64,000 bases of DNA from Phlebotomus papatasi (Eukaryota; Arthropoda; Insecta; Diptera; Psychodidae). The translations under genes and the position numbers were made by a program. The first letter of the stretch is position 1. Each line of letters begins with the position of its first letter. The DNA lies in contig NC_077223.1 of NCBI RefSeq assembly GCF_024763615.1, positions 77,996,627 through 78,060,626 on the forward strand. The letters run 5' to 3'. The notes beneath the pieces were generated by a model. It was given only the letters and a program-made list of their open reading frames with translations, was not told the origin of the DNA and ran no database searches. Of the stretch, positions 21,401 through 31,620 are shown piece after piece.

Positions 21401-24294
21401 GATCCCCTTGGTACTTACTGATCTACTAGAGCAGACCTGTGCTCGTTAAAAGCCGTGTAATATCGGAAATTTTGTGTTGATAATTTTAATGGGAATTACA
21501 GATAGCCATACTGCTAACACTAATCCCGCTCTTTCACGGTGCCATGATAAATATTTTTGCGCCAAAAAGATAGAACAGAAATAAAAAGTCATATAGAAAG
21601 AAATTGTCTTCTTGATATCTTTGTCGGAAGACGGATAGCTGTTCACTAGGGTGGAATCACCAGTTCTCGCCAGTGCTCCACTTATCGCCACTTACATTGA
21701 AATCGCTATTTTTCGCAATTTATGAAATAAATGAGTCGCAATTTTTTTGTATTGTTTCTGCTTCTACGCATAGAATCGAAAAATAATAATTATTCGTTTT
21801 GGATTCACGATTTTGATCACTTTTTAGAGCAATATTTTAAGCAAGTGCATCGAATCCAACATCTCTTACCAAATGTACTAAGTGTCGTCAAATTTTCATC
21901 AGGCCAAAAATACCTATTTGGGTAAATAATTTGTCTATTGAATATTTAATTGCACTTGTGGAATACATAAAATTTGTATTTAGTCAATTAATATTTCATT
22001 TTATATTATTTTTATATAAAAATGAGGCATGGCGAGAAGTGGTAATATTCTGGAATTGATTTTACCACCTGTCGCCATATCTTTTCAATAGGCGACGCTA
22101 ACTTCACTTCGTACATTCTCAGTTGTCAAATCTGCATTGTTTACTTTCTGCAAAAGCCCCATAATTTGATTTCTCAAATAAAAGTGAAGAAAAATCATTT
22201 AAAGAGAGTAATAATAAAGTGATCACAAGGAAAGATAAATGGTGAATGTATTCTTTTCATAGCATTGCCTAAAATAACCGAGTGTGGTTCTTTTCAAGTG
22301 GGTGGCGAGAAGTGGTTACAAATTTTACAAAACTGGCGAAAAGTGGTAAAAAGTGGCGACGAAATGGTTATTTTTGCATTATTAATAAAAATCAGTTTTT
22401 TAAGTAGTCCAGCGTTATGTTCTAGGATTATTGTTTTCACGTATCTAGAGCCAATACATCTAAGTAACTTTGTGTCAAATTTGACTTATCTTGTAACAAG
22501 GATTCAAAAGTTATGATTAAATGAATTTAATTTTTTCCTAAACATGGCTATAGCCTGTTATTCCACCCTATATATCCTTTTACTGGAATCTTGCAGAAAT
22601 ACAAAGAAATTGAATGCGGAAATTACTTCAAATGGAAAGTTCTTAAATCGCGCGCAATTCAACTGTGAGAGAGAGATAAAGACACAAATAACTCACTTGA
22701 TAATCGTTTGGCGGCGCTGCGGTTGCAAAAAATCTCTGAAATGCGACAAAATATTTTCTTCTCTATTTTATCCTTTTTGTAGGTCGTGTCCCTTCTTGTA
22801 ATATGTACTTTCGCATTCCTTATTAACCAAAATAGTGTTATACAAAAGGGTTTTTCTCAAACCTATCCTAAATTTTGCGACAGCTCAAAAGAATATCAGT
22901 CTTCCAGCTCAAAATTTCATCCCAGTGTTTTTGTTGTAATATTGACAATTATTCACAATTAACTCAAATAACTGTATTTAACTAAATTATTAAAAGCATT
23001 TTCTTGTGAAAATGACTTAACTCTAAGGAATTAAACAATATTCACATTAAAAAAAAACCTCTCATTTTCTCTACGTGAATTTTCGCGGCATTTCGTAGAA
23101 TGCCAACAGGCACCACCAAATTCACTTCGACTTTTCTTTTAGCTCAGGCCTGTACTAGAGATTAAACTAGTAAACAAATAATCATTTAGAATGCTCTGGA
23201 ATGAATTACAAGCTTACGGATAAAAAATGTAAACATGATAAAGATAAATCATTCTAAGATATTTTACTGATTCAACTGATTTCAAGACCAGTTAAACTTT
23301 AACTCTTTAACGACGAGAAAGTTTTCGCGAACCGTAAATCAGCAATAAAAATGAAACCGATAAACAAAATCAGTAAAAGGTCTTACATCTAACCTTTGAA
23401 AATCCAACAAAGTCTGATTTTTTGTCTCTATGAACGACAGGAACAAAAATAGCCCAAAAATTTAAGTCATTTTTCTGACAATACCAATGATTGATAATTT
23501 TCACTCTAATAAAAAATATTATGTTTGAGTATTGTAGTTTCTTTTCCCAAAACGGTTTTGCATAAAAAAAATTGGATGTATAAAATATATTTAAAATTAT
23601 TTTTCATTATGAGAATTTAAAAATTCGTCATTTTTTAGCTTAAAAAATTACTATTAGTCACTACAGTAACATAATATAACTATTCAAGTTTGAGAAAAAG
23701 CACAAATAATATTTTTATCCATTAAATAAGTGAGTATAATCGACTCATTTCAATCTTGTGCCAGTTGGATTCTTCACTAAAAATTTTCTAGGAGTATTTC
23801 CCTAATGACAGCTGGTTGATTGAAAACATTTATTGTTTTTTCTTTGTGAAAAAAGTATTTTAAATCCAAAGGTTTAATTAAAAGTGAATTAGCGAAAAGA
23901 CGACCCAGTTAACGCATGCTGACTTATTTCAGTATTATCATTATTTTATAAATTTTCTTTAATATTTTTCATAATTTTTTTTAATATCATGTTTCTGAAT
24001 GAAACAATGAATAATTCTATGGATTTAGAAGAAGTAAAAAAGAATTTCATCAGTCCAAAAGCAAGCGTTTAAGTAGCACTCTTCGGAAAATGATCCAATT
24101 ACCCCACCTTACTATAAGGCTTCGCTTGAATAGTTTTAAATAATAAAAAAAAGAAATAAAATGGAATCCATTTGTTCTTAATTTATCAATGTAAAAAAAG
24201 AGTTCGAAATAATGTGTTTGACAATTTTTTGCTTTTAAATATCGTTACAGAAGAATCACCTGCCAGAGGCAAAAAGCGGAAGCACGATGGCTAA
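12442..24294 (+). CDS. Anp32a: ANP32 / mapmodulin acidic leucine-rich nuclear phosphoprotein
   Basis: Exons by sequence: 12442-12489, 14878-15041, 15113-15325, 15385-15470, 20027-20096, 20176-20384 and 24251-24294; all junctions are GT-AG and in phase, giving 277 residues (human ANP32A has 249). Exon 1 reads MEKRIDLEKR, like the family N-terminus. Exons 2-4 encode the LRR domain with the family words LDNCRS, INVGLTSL, KKLELSDNR, ITHLNLSGN, LEVLDLFN, the YRE capping motif and LKYLDG. Exons 5-6 encode a long Asp/Glu-rich tail. The last exon ends GKKRKHDG, a basic nuclear-localisation motif placed as in ANP32A. The family acts in histone and chromatin regulation, PP2A inhibition and mRNA transport; its role here is inferred from homology. 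Introns 1, 4 and 6 are 2.4, 4.6 and 3.9 kb and hold transposons (except intron 1), while introns 2 and 3 are 71 and 59 bp. A possible alternative exon lies at 19677-19958. Confidence 0.93.
12490..14877 (+). other. ANP32 intron 1, repeat-poor and GC-richer
   Basis: Between 12490 and about 14150 the sequence is visibly richer in C and G than the rest of the window (CCCC-rich words, ACGCGTGGACCGCGCGAGGG-type runs near 13034) and shows none of the MITE termini common elsewhere. Apparent ORFs on both strands overlap and resemble nothing known. Enhancers or alternative promoters in the first intron are a reasonable guess. Confidence 0.5.
15785..15930. repeat. 146-bp TTAA-flanked MITE, CCCTTTAAGG ends
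   Basis: TTAA then CCCTTTAAGGGCC at the left, and GTCCTTAAAGGG then TTAA at the right. The CCCTTTAA terminus is shared with 54571-55089 and 23303-23720. TTAA target and CCC-initial TIR fit the piggyBac superfamily; no transposase is present. Confidence 0.8.
15955..17443 (-). other. GC-richer block with two unrecognised ORFs in ANP32 intron 4
   Basis: Minus-strand frames of 137 codons (17023-17436) and 84 codons (16711-16965) stand out from the AT-rich intron, and the composition is more balanced throughout. The 137-residue frame starts MLAQREATEPCPGG and includes a hydrophobic middle; the shorter one ends in a small cysteine-containing hydrophobic segment. I recognise neither. The block sits next to the Tc1 element and is flanked on the left by a MITE, so a decayed transposon or a retrocopy is likely. 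Confidence 0.3.
17585..18830 (-). pseudogene. Tc1-like DD37E transposase, broken
   Basis: The longest open part is 17749-18399 (216 codons). It contains a paired-like helix-turn-helix (LSVRDVGKKLGISKSLVQRI), preceded upstream in the same frame by a GRPR-like hinge (PGRGRKPG). The first catalytic Asp is in ILMDDE, the second Asp in WPDLASCHYAK and the Glu in RPIEKYW; 37 residues separate the last Asp and Glu. DD37E elements are described mainly from mosquitoes (established knowledge). Defects seen: a stop right after RPIEKYW, a second stop about 20 codons on, and the MITE inserted into the 5' coding part. Residual coding similarity continues to about 17585. Confidence 0.85.
18553..18791. repeat. 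239-bp MITE inserted in the Tc1 element
   Basis: TA then AGGTTAAAGT at the left and ACTTTACCT then TA at the right. The inverted repeat resumes over GCCGGTTTCTCAACTCGGC, about 40 bp in all. Removing it restores the reading direction of the DD37E transposase, so it entered after that element. Position 1-121 is a second copy. Confidence 0.9.
18997..19126. repeat. Half of a type B pogo-like MITE
   Basis: Matches 4735-4865 (TATTTTATCGTGATTCTTAA, CCCAAATCTATCGATAA) and ends AGAGAGACTACTG then TA. The Tc1-type element ends within a few bases of its left border and probably truncated it. Confidence 0.7.
19127..19676. other. Intron 4 remainder, nothing recognised
   Basis: No TIR, RNA gene or coding-like ORF seen. 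It ends at a plausible acceptor GTGGTTGCAG for the candidate exon that follows. Confidence 0.4.
19677..19958 (+). CDS. Candidate alternative (cassette) exon of ANP32
   Basis: An acceptor (TTGCAG) precedes an open, coding-like stretch: about 72 residues rich in Glu, Lys and Asp with heptad-like leucines (IDLKELALFEKHLEEKRAKE). Entry is in the phase left by exon 4. A strong donor, GTAAGA, at 19959 makes the exon 282 bp, a multiple of three, so inclusion would keep the acidic tail in frame and add 94 residues. The last about 20 residues would then be hydrophobic, which may simply be pyrimidine-rich intron translated. A weaker donor at 19895 would avoid that but shift frame. I do not recognise the domain. 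Confidence 0.4.
20385..21307 (+). other. ANP32 intron 6, first part
   Basis: AT-rich intron sequence. No TIR or ORF that I can support. Confidence 0.4.
21308..21407 (-). repeat. tRNA-like sequence, probable SINE head
   Basis: On the minus strand it begins GGGGATCTCAATGGCGCAAT, containing an A-box match (TGGCGCAATAGG), and ends with a B-box match (GAGTTCGAGTCCC). The spacing between boxes is long and the acceptor and T stems do not pair well. Therefore I call a tRNA-derived repeat, not a functional tRNA gene. It lies in ANP32 intron 6 in antisense orientation. Confidence 0.6.
21647..22570. mobile_element. 924-bp non-autonomous element, TAGGGTGGAAT ends
   Basis: The left end TAGGGTGGAATCACCAGTTC is mirrored by TATTCCACCCTA at the right. 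GGCGAYAAGTGG/CCACTTRTCGCC words recur on both strands inside (21670, 22030, 22340), giving further imperfect pairing. No transposase. Confidence 0.75.
23303..23720. repeat. Copy of the CTTTAACGACGAGA TTAA-type family
   Basis: Aligns over about 400 bp with 54575-54960: ACGACGAGAMAGTTTT, ATCAGCAATAAAAATGAAAC, TTTTCACTCTAA, TTTAAAATTATTTTTCATTATGAGAAT. The right terminus is missing. It lies in ANP32 intron 6. Confidence 0.75.
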
Positions 24295-25453
24295 AGGATT
24301 AACTTTGCAGCAGATTGCATCACACCCCACATTGTAGCATTTTAATTTTTTTCTTTGTACAATTTTTTTTGAGTTTATAGCATTAAGGAACATTTAAGTG
24401 AGAACGAAAGAGAGCTCATGAGAGCGCATGAAAGCAGGAAAAAGGTAAGCAAACGGTTTGAAATTATATAATAGAAATGGTTTTCTTTTTTAAATAAAAA
24501 ATTAAAATGATAAAAAAAGAAATAAATTGAGCCAGAGATTAATTGAAATCAATTAAATAGACTTTAAAAGAAAAGAAAAAAAAAGAATTGGTAGATTTAG
24601 AGAGTGATAAGTGATAAAAAGGGAATAATGAAATAGGCGCAAAAATAGTGCAACCAATATTCTATTTTAATTCATTTCACATAATGCGATGAGGGACAGT
24701 TTAAGTGACATAGTGGGATTGATCATATCGTAAAGGAAGTAGAAAATATGCCATCGGTAGAGTCCAAAAAACAAATGATACTTTCTGAGACCAACATTCA
24801 AGAGAAAGAAGTTACTCTCAAATGTTTTTTTTTCTATCAATTCTTTGTTTTTATTTTAGTTTGTCTTTGGCAAAAGCTTTTTAAAGAGTAGGTCCTTATC
24901 TTCCAGTTCTGATAAATTTACATTTCTATAACAGATTAATTTGTTTATAAGGAATACGAATGGAGGAATGCAAAAAATTGTGGACTATTAAAGAAGTGTT
25001 TTGTACCTTTTCTTGGAAGTTTTAAATATATGTGTCTAGTAGCAGATAATTTTCATTCTCAACCCTTTTCACAATCACACTATTTTTCTCTTAAATAAAA
25101 AAAAATGAATGCAAAAGATTTGCAGTAGCTTAGAGTGAGAAGATTGTAATGAGGATTAATAGAAAAAAAATACTTTAAGGTTTCATTTGTTGTAAATAGC
25201 ACACAAATAACACTGGTAAATGCATTTGATAAATTAATTGGATTTTTTTCGCATTAAAATTTCATGGGAATTCTCGTGGAAAATAGTTTATCCAAAATAT
25301 ATTAAACTTTGGGATTAATTCTCTCATTTTTGGTAAAAAAGGTTGTTTGAAAATTTCAGGTTATATTTCACCTAACCTCAAAACAGAAGGTCGTCGATCG
25401 AACGATCTTTATTTTAGAACATCAGTCAAGAATCAAGAAGTATTCAAAATATC
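24295..25453 (+). other. ANP32 3' UTR and 3' flank, A-rich
   Basis: After the stop codon the + strand is A-rich with several AATAAA-like signals (AAATAAAAAATT near 24496, GAAATAAATTG near 24521). The real polyadenylation site cannot be chosen. No repeat termini are visible up to about 25450. Confidence 0.45.
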
Positions 25454-25611
25454 TACTCTGAAAAAAGTTTTGTTAAATTTACAAGTTTGTCAAAAGGATG
25501 TTCTTCCACAAAAAGTATAAGAAAAGTTTTGTTAAATCTGTAAACAACATCCTTTTAACAAAATTTTTACAAGATCTATTTATCCGCTTAACAAAACTTT
25601 TTTTCACAGTA
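25454..25611. repeat. 158-bp MITE, TACTCTGAAAAAAGTTTTGT ends
   Basis: The left end TACTCTGAAAAAAGTTTTGT and the right end ACAAAACTTTTTTTCACAGTA are inverted repeats of about 22 bp; AAAAGTTTTGTTAAATY is repeated inside. The termini resemble those of 63148-63547. Confidence 0.75.
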
Positions 25612-25779
25612 CAATCCATAAGTTTTTTAGGTTAAAATTTGATTTATTTAAGATTTACAGTATATTCTGTCTTGAATATTTGAGGTTAGGCATGACATAA
25701 CCTAAAAATTTTAAATTAACCAATTTACCAAAAAAAAAGTAATAAAATCGCTTATTATACAAATATAGGAGAAACCTTT

Positions 25780-26300
25780 GCAGCTTCGTACAGAAGATAA
25801 AGTTCAAGTTTCATGATTTTTTATCGAAGGTCACACAAGCCGAACCAATTATACTACTATGTCAAAAGAAAATCTTTTATTGTGTTTGTAATTACAGCTC
25901 ACAAAATTCCTGGAAATTCTTGGATTTTCCTCTACAGGAAAATGAAAAATTAGTGACAATTTTTACAAAGCAGTCCCGGTTTGCTCAGCTCCGTGCAAAA
26001 TTTGGTCACTATATACGCCTTATTTTTACTGTAGTAAACGCTGAACCCGGATACAAAAATTTTCACATCATTGTTTATACAGAACATTTATCTAGGGTGA
26101 CATCTTGCAGTTTCGTACTGGAAAAGGAGTCCAAGATTTAAGATTTTTTACTGAATGCCACCACACACCGAATCAATTATATCACTATATCAAAAAAAAA
26201 TCTCTTATTGGGTTCATAATTCCGCCTCACAAAATTCCTGGAAATCCTTGGATTTTCCTCTACAGAAAAATGAAAATGTAGCGGTATTGTTACGAATGTG
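25780..26300. repeat. Imperfect tandem duplication, period about 326 bp
   Basis: TTGCAGCTTCGTAC (25780) recurs as TTGCAGTTTCGTAC (26106), and CACAAAATTCCTGGAAATYC-TTGGATTTTCCTCTACAG recurs at 25906 and 26228. Divergence is moderate. The ORFs here follow the repeat and are not coding-like. Confidence 0.7.
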
Positions 26301-27613
26301 CCCTGTAGGGGAATTTTGTAATTTTCGTGGCATTGTCACGCGTGAGTTCGAAACCTGATAATGCCATTCGAGGCATTCGAGTTTTTTTTTGTCATATCAT
26401 ATGAGTTCGAAAATGTAATTCATTGAATTTTTAATGAAATCCCTTTACTTGATGATTTTATGAAAATACAGTACGTCTTGGTTGGTTTAACAAAATTAAT
26501 TGTCATTTGAATTGCCAGAAATCTCAAATATGTGACTTCTGACAATGCCACGTGACATCTTAACACATGTTTTTTGACACTCGGAAAACCATTTTTTCCC
26601 TGCATTCTGGCCATTCTGACAGTCAGTTAAGAGCTTGGTTAGGTATGATTCTCTCATAATCACACCTAATGTAATCCTCGGATTTTCTCTAACTATAAAT
26701 TTAAAGTAAAATGTGAAAAATTCCGCTTAAAAACAAAGCAAATTGGATAAAAAATTCTGAAAATGCACCGCATGGGCAATGAAATAATCACGCCTACCAT
26801 AAGCAGAATCAGACTTAATGTTTAATTTGACAGAAGTAAAATAAAAACATCTCATGAAGTCTCATTTTGATGGGGAAGTACGTGTTTTCCTTCGATATTT
26901 TAGTGAAAACTGTTTAATATCCCAATTTTCTTGTGAATTTATTCAGTGGAATCTCTGATGAGTCAAATATCCCGAGCGGCGTGCACAGTGTGACCCAAAA
27001 CAGTGAGGAATTCTCAAATGCGGTGGTCAGTAATTTTGACAGATGTTTTTACGAAGCTGCAAAATTCAATTTTCCTGAGCTGCAAGGGTGGTAATTTTTA
27101 TGATTTTTCCTCCACCCACAAAAACGACCCCCTTCAAGCAAAAGATTTTCACGGTAAATATTAACCCTAATAAACCCTCTATAACTTGGAATAGTTGCTT
27201 TTTCGAAAAGACACTCGCAGTGTGGAAAAATGCATAAAATATTACACATTAGAATTACGATTTTAGGCCCATTTTTTATTTTTGCCTTTTGTACCCAGGA
27301 AAAAAGGCCTAAGCTTCCAAGTTTGTCAGGAAATGTGAGATGTAGGACTAGCTTTTAGATTGTATGTCCATGGATGAAATTCATTTAGTAACTTGGAAAT
27401 AAATCAACTTTTACGAAGCTGCAACATTACGAAGCTGAAAAACCTTCCAATACTTGCTTTAACCGTTTGAAGGAGGTATCATGTGTTTTGATATCAATTT
27501 TATGCAATTTTTCTAACGCATGTTTTTTTGTGATACTTGGAAAACCATTCTGTGACAGTCAGTTAGGTGTGATTCTCTCACAATCACACCTTTTGTAATC
27601 CTCTGATTTTCTC

Positions 27614-27844
27614 TAATGCCCTAGACACACTTACGACTTAAGCCAAAAGACGGCTTAACGTAATTACAATCAAAATAATGTTCAGAATATATTTCCATCA
27701 TTTTCTGACTAATCCGTCTCTCGGTTTGAGCCTAGGAACGGTTTAGTTAGTGGGAAACTGATGAGAATTTAGTCATATTATTATTTCGATTATAATTACG
27801 TTAGGCCGTCTCTCGTCTTAAGTCGTAAGTTTATCTAGGTCATA
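27614..27844. repeat. 231-bp MITE, GCCCTAGACACACTTACGAC ends
   Basis: GCCCTAGACACACTTACGAC at the left pairs with GTCGTAAGTTTATCTAGGTC at the right; TTACGTAATTAYAATC-type words extend the pairing inward to about 65 bp. The longer relative at 59929-60391 has the same ends. Confidence 0.85.
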
Positions 27845-28188
27845 ACGCGCCCAATCAGTCTTAAGGCCTCTACACATTGGGAGCAATTTTCATCAAAAAT
27901 TGCATTTTTGACAGAATTTTGACGTTTCTGCCTACAGCACTGCAGCCAATTTCCTTCAAAAAAGCAATTTTTGACAAAAATTGTTCTGAATGTGTAGACA
28001 CATTTACAGAACGTGTTTTGAACACTGATTTCGATTTGGATAAAGGGGTAGGCTTTCAGTTTTTACAAGAAATGTTAGGTGTTACGCAAGCTATTAGAAT
28101 ATGGCCATGTATTAGCTTCATTTAGTACACTAGAAAAACAATCTACTTTATGAAGCTAGAACATTACGAAGCTGCAAAGGTTTCCCTA

Positions 28189-29811
28189 TTGAATTTAGAT
28201 TAAAAAAAAACTTTCATTTTCGCTTAAAAATAAATATGCGAATATGAAATTATTTACTGGAAAAAAAACCTTAAGTTTAAAATTCTCCAGAACCATATAA
28301 AAACATCTTTCTTCACAAAACACACAAAATGACACCTTTCTAAAATTAAAAAAAAAAATAGAATTAGAGTTGGAAAAAAGATTGAGCAAAAGGAGATTAT
28401 TGATAAAATAATTATTGAAAAAAAAGTGAATAAGAAAAATTTCTTGTTGCAATGAAATGAGAAGGATTTAAATATATTTTCGATATATTTTGTATATAAA
28501 AAAATTAACTACAAAAAAAAAAACGGATTTCAAAAGCACCTGAAAAATTCGAATTAATTGTAAACTTTTCAAAAAGAAAATTATTTAAAAAAAAAAATAA
28601 ACTGCAACAGGAAATTTTTCGAAAGTAATCAAAGCAAAAAAAATGAGAAATACATTTTTTATATTACCTACATTATATATTAAAAAGAAACAAAATAAAT
28701 TGAAATGAGAGAAGAGAACTAAATATTCTCCAAAATGGTTCAATAAGGAAAAAAAGTATATTCTAATACAACATAATATATATTTATTTTATGATTGTAG
28801 CAAATAAGCCACGTTGATTGATTTTTTTTTTCATTTTCCTTTGACATGTTAGATGAACAACAATTCTAATTCATATTAACAATTATATTGAATAATTACT
28901 TGTATTATTGATAATTAAAAGAAAACTTACAAAAAAATATATATATATATATATATATTATATTGAGAAGAATGGAAAACACAAAGTAACATTGTAAAGT
29001 TGTTTATAAATGTGTAAAAGAATGTTTTTCTCTTCAAGAAAATAATCCTTCATTTCCGTTTTACTCGTCAACATATTTTTGAGGAACAAAAAAAAACTAA
29101 CTTACAAGCGAAGGAAATACACCATGAAGTTATGGGAAGAAAAAGACAAGATTACATTGAGAGATTTCTATTCCTTGCAATCTCCATCAACAAAAAGGTA
29201 TCAAAAAATTATCTAAAAAAAAAACTATGTCCAATATAATTGATAAATTTACATCCTCAACTTATGATATCTTCTTATGTTTTATCTCTTCTTTCATTGT
29301 ACATTTATTATATATTTTAGTATTTTGACAATAAAAAGATAAAAAAAACCTTCAGTTGATTTCTATGCCCTTGTGACCGAAATATTATTTTCCGAAAGTG
29401 TCTTGGCTAAAATGTAAAAGGAATTAGCCCAAACAGAAGTAGATTTTGATTCTCCAATAGTTTCTTGGAAAAAATGGAACTCTATTTGCACAAAAAGTCG
29501 TTGCAGTTCGAAGAATTCAAATTCAATTTCGATTTTTCATACTAAATTTTCGAAGAAAGTGGGGAAAATTTATCAAATATCACACTAAAAAGCTGGCAAG
29601 AGTTACTCAGTGATTATGGAGTGATTAAATACTGGGGCAAAAACAGTAAGCGTCGTTGTTTTGTTTCTGTGAAGACAGACACATTCTAACACTTGAGCAC
29701 TTCGAAATTCGATCGGGATGTAACTTCAACCACCTTGCGAAAGTGTTAAGTAAGAAAGTCTATTTTTTGGATCTTCAAATAGATTAACGGATTTTTCAAG
29801 ATCTACTTATG
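28189..29811. other. A-rich intergenic DNA with a TA microsatellite
   Basis: A runs of 6-10 dominate the + strand from 28200 to 29350, as at 2400-4450. A (TA)n tract of about 11 units lies at 28937-28960. Nothing coding-like. After 29350 the asymmetry fades and I recognise no repeat. Confidence 0.5.
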
Positions 29812-30065
29812 TAGGGGAGACTGGGGTAAAAAGTCACAAATCGAAAATTTTAAAATTCAATATTTTCCAAGATGAATAAGATAGCGCCTTAAAATATTTT
29901 CCATAGATAGCCTCCATAGGTCTTCTTCAATGTCGTAAGTTTGTTAGAATTTGAACAAGGAATTTAGAAAATAAAAAATATCGAAATTTTTAGCCCTAGT
30001 TTTGAAATATAGCTTGTAAAAAAATAAAATATCCGTTTTGTTACTTTTTGCCCCAGTCTCCCCTA
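29812..30065. repeat. 254-bp MITE, TAGGGGAGACTGGGGTA ends
   Basis: TAGGGGAGACTGGGGTAAAA at the left is mirrored by TTTTGCCCCAGTCTCCCCTA at the right. A second copy's right end lies at 30600-30640. Confidence 0.9.
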
Positions 30066-30359
30066 TGGAAAGAATCTTGCACAAAATGTTGTTGATGTTC
30101 GAAAAATCCAAACTCAATTCCGAATTTTCGAACACGACTGGGAAAGTTTACGAAACAACGATTTAAGAAGCTGCTGTTGAAAATGTTCCAAATGTTCAGG
30201 TGCTTATAAAGCACGTTGCATTATTTTCAAATTTGATTACTACGAAAATTCGAACAGAAAATTACTTCGACCACCACGTGAACAAAACGCGACGTAAAAA
30301 TGTCTTTTCGAAACCTATCTTCGAATGTCTTCTCTTGAGGAAGCACATATTTGGTATCT

Positions 30360-30640
30360 CCAATTTAAAATTTCGTCTGGAAAACTGGTGGCAATTAGTA
30401 CCCCAGAAGTGGCTATTTCTACCCAGTCCGGGGCATGTAGCCAATGTGTCATATACTTTTTTCATTATCCTCTCTAGAAAAAGTCAAGGATTTTAGAGCT
30501 TTGAACTACACGGTTTTATACAGCCAATATCCTAATGCTACTTATGAAACATAAAAATATTAGACAAACCTTATATTTTCACAAATCATGCGCAAAAAAA
30601 AGCCTCATTTGTGGCTAAAAGTACCCCGGTCTCCCCTATA
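30360..30640. repeat. Partial copy of the TAGGGGAGACTGGGG family
   Basis: Ends TACCCCGGTCTCCCCTA and carries GTGGCTAAAAGTACCCC, like the complete MITE at 29812-30065. The left part matches only weakly (AGTACCCCAGAAGTGGCTA near 30398). Confidence 0.55.
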
Positions 30641-30744
30641 CTTATTTTTCAGATTAAAACTTTTATTTCTTTTTATAAGGAAAAATTTTTAAATTATTTG
30701 ACATCGCAAAAGTCTTAAAATATTTAACAAGTCTGAATCGATAA

Positions 30745-30941
30745 TAGGCTAATTGTGAACCGAACCTAATTCTGAACTTTGATATTCCCTTATTGTTTCA
30801 GATGGGCAAAAAGACAACGAGGAAGTACTTTACTAGAGTTTAGAACTTGTACTTATTTGTGGTTTATTTTTTTTCTCTATCCTCCTGAAACAGTGAGGTA
30901 ATCCCAAAGTTCAGGATTAGATTCTGTTCACAATTAGCTTA
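30745..30941. repeat. 197-bp foldback MITE, TAGGCTAATTGTGAAC ends
   Basis: TAGGCTAATTGTGAACCGAA at the left pairs with TTCTGTTCACAATTAGCTTA at the right, and the pairing continues through CTGAACTTTG / CAAAGTTCAG for about 45 bp per arm. Confidence 0.8.
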
Positions 30942-31010
30942 CTGTGCCCTAGATTTGTTTAGCAAAAAATTAAATTCAATTAATGGAAAATTAAATTTAA
31001 TCACCTCCAA

Positions 31011-31262
31011 GCACACCTTTTAGATCAGGAATATTTCATTAAATCAAAATTCGCGTTCCTTTCAATTTCAAAAGATTTGCCTAAGTCTATCGCACTCTTT
31101 GGGATTGGCTCTCAAAATTGGACTGAACTAAATTAAATTTGGTCTGATGTTTAAAAGAAGAAGAAGAGTGCGAAAGAGTAGGATAGACATATACAAAACT
31201 TCTAAAAAAGAAAGAGATGTGAATTTTGACTTTATGAACTTTTCCTGGACTAAAAGGTGTGC
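31011..31262. repeat. 252-bp foldback element just upstream of DNAAF3
   Basis: GCACACCTTTTAGATCAGGA at the left pairs with TCCTGGACTAAAAGGTGTGC at the right; the arms continue through TCTATCGCACTC / GAGTGCGAAAGA for about 100 bp with mismatches. It ends about 360 bp before the DNAAF3 start. Confidence 0.75.
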
Positions 31263-31620
31263 CGAAGGCATTATAAACATTTCCGTAAGACTGAGATGGA
31301 TTTGAAAAATATTCAAAGATTTAAAATAATAAATTTTGGAAAATCAATGGAGAAATATAGAGCAATGGTCTGACCAAGGAAATCTTTTTTGAGTTATAAT
31401 ACACATAAACATAAACTTTTTGAAATGAAATTTATCCTTTGATTTTAAAAGTATTTTTCTGAACCAATCATTTAATATTTTTAAATAACATTTTGAAATC
31501 AAGAGTTCTTTGCTTTGTGAGTTTGTTTGATCAATATAATCCTGCCTATCATACGAAGTTAAATTCTCAAAAATCCTTACTCCAAAGTTGAAAAGTGAAA
31601 TACGAAAATCGAGGATAGGG

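Larger units (their letters stand above)
25766..28188. mobile_element. 2.4-kb non-autonomous element, TAGG(A/G)AAACCTTTGC ends
   Basis: TAGGAGAAACCTTTGCAGCT at the left is mirrored by AGCTGCAAAGGTTTCCCTA at the right, with ACGAAGCTGCAA words recurring at 27052, 27413, 27429 and 28166. Inside are a tandem duplication (25780-26300), a direct duplication of a 110-bp block (26565-26700 and 27515-27620), and a MITE (27614-27844). No transposase frame. Confidence 0.65.

Noticed and set aside
21308..21407. Functional tRNA gene on the minus strand
   Set aside because: A and B boxes are recognisable but the acceptor and T stems do not pair and the box spacing is too wide.
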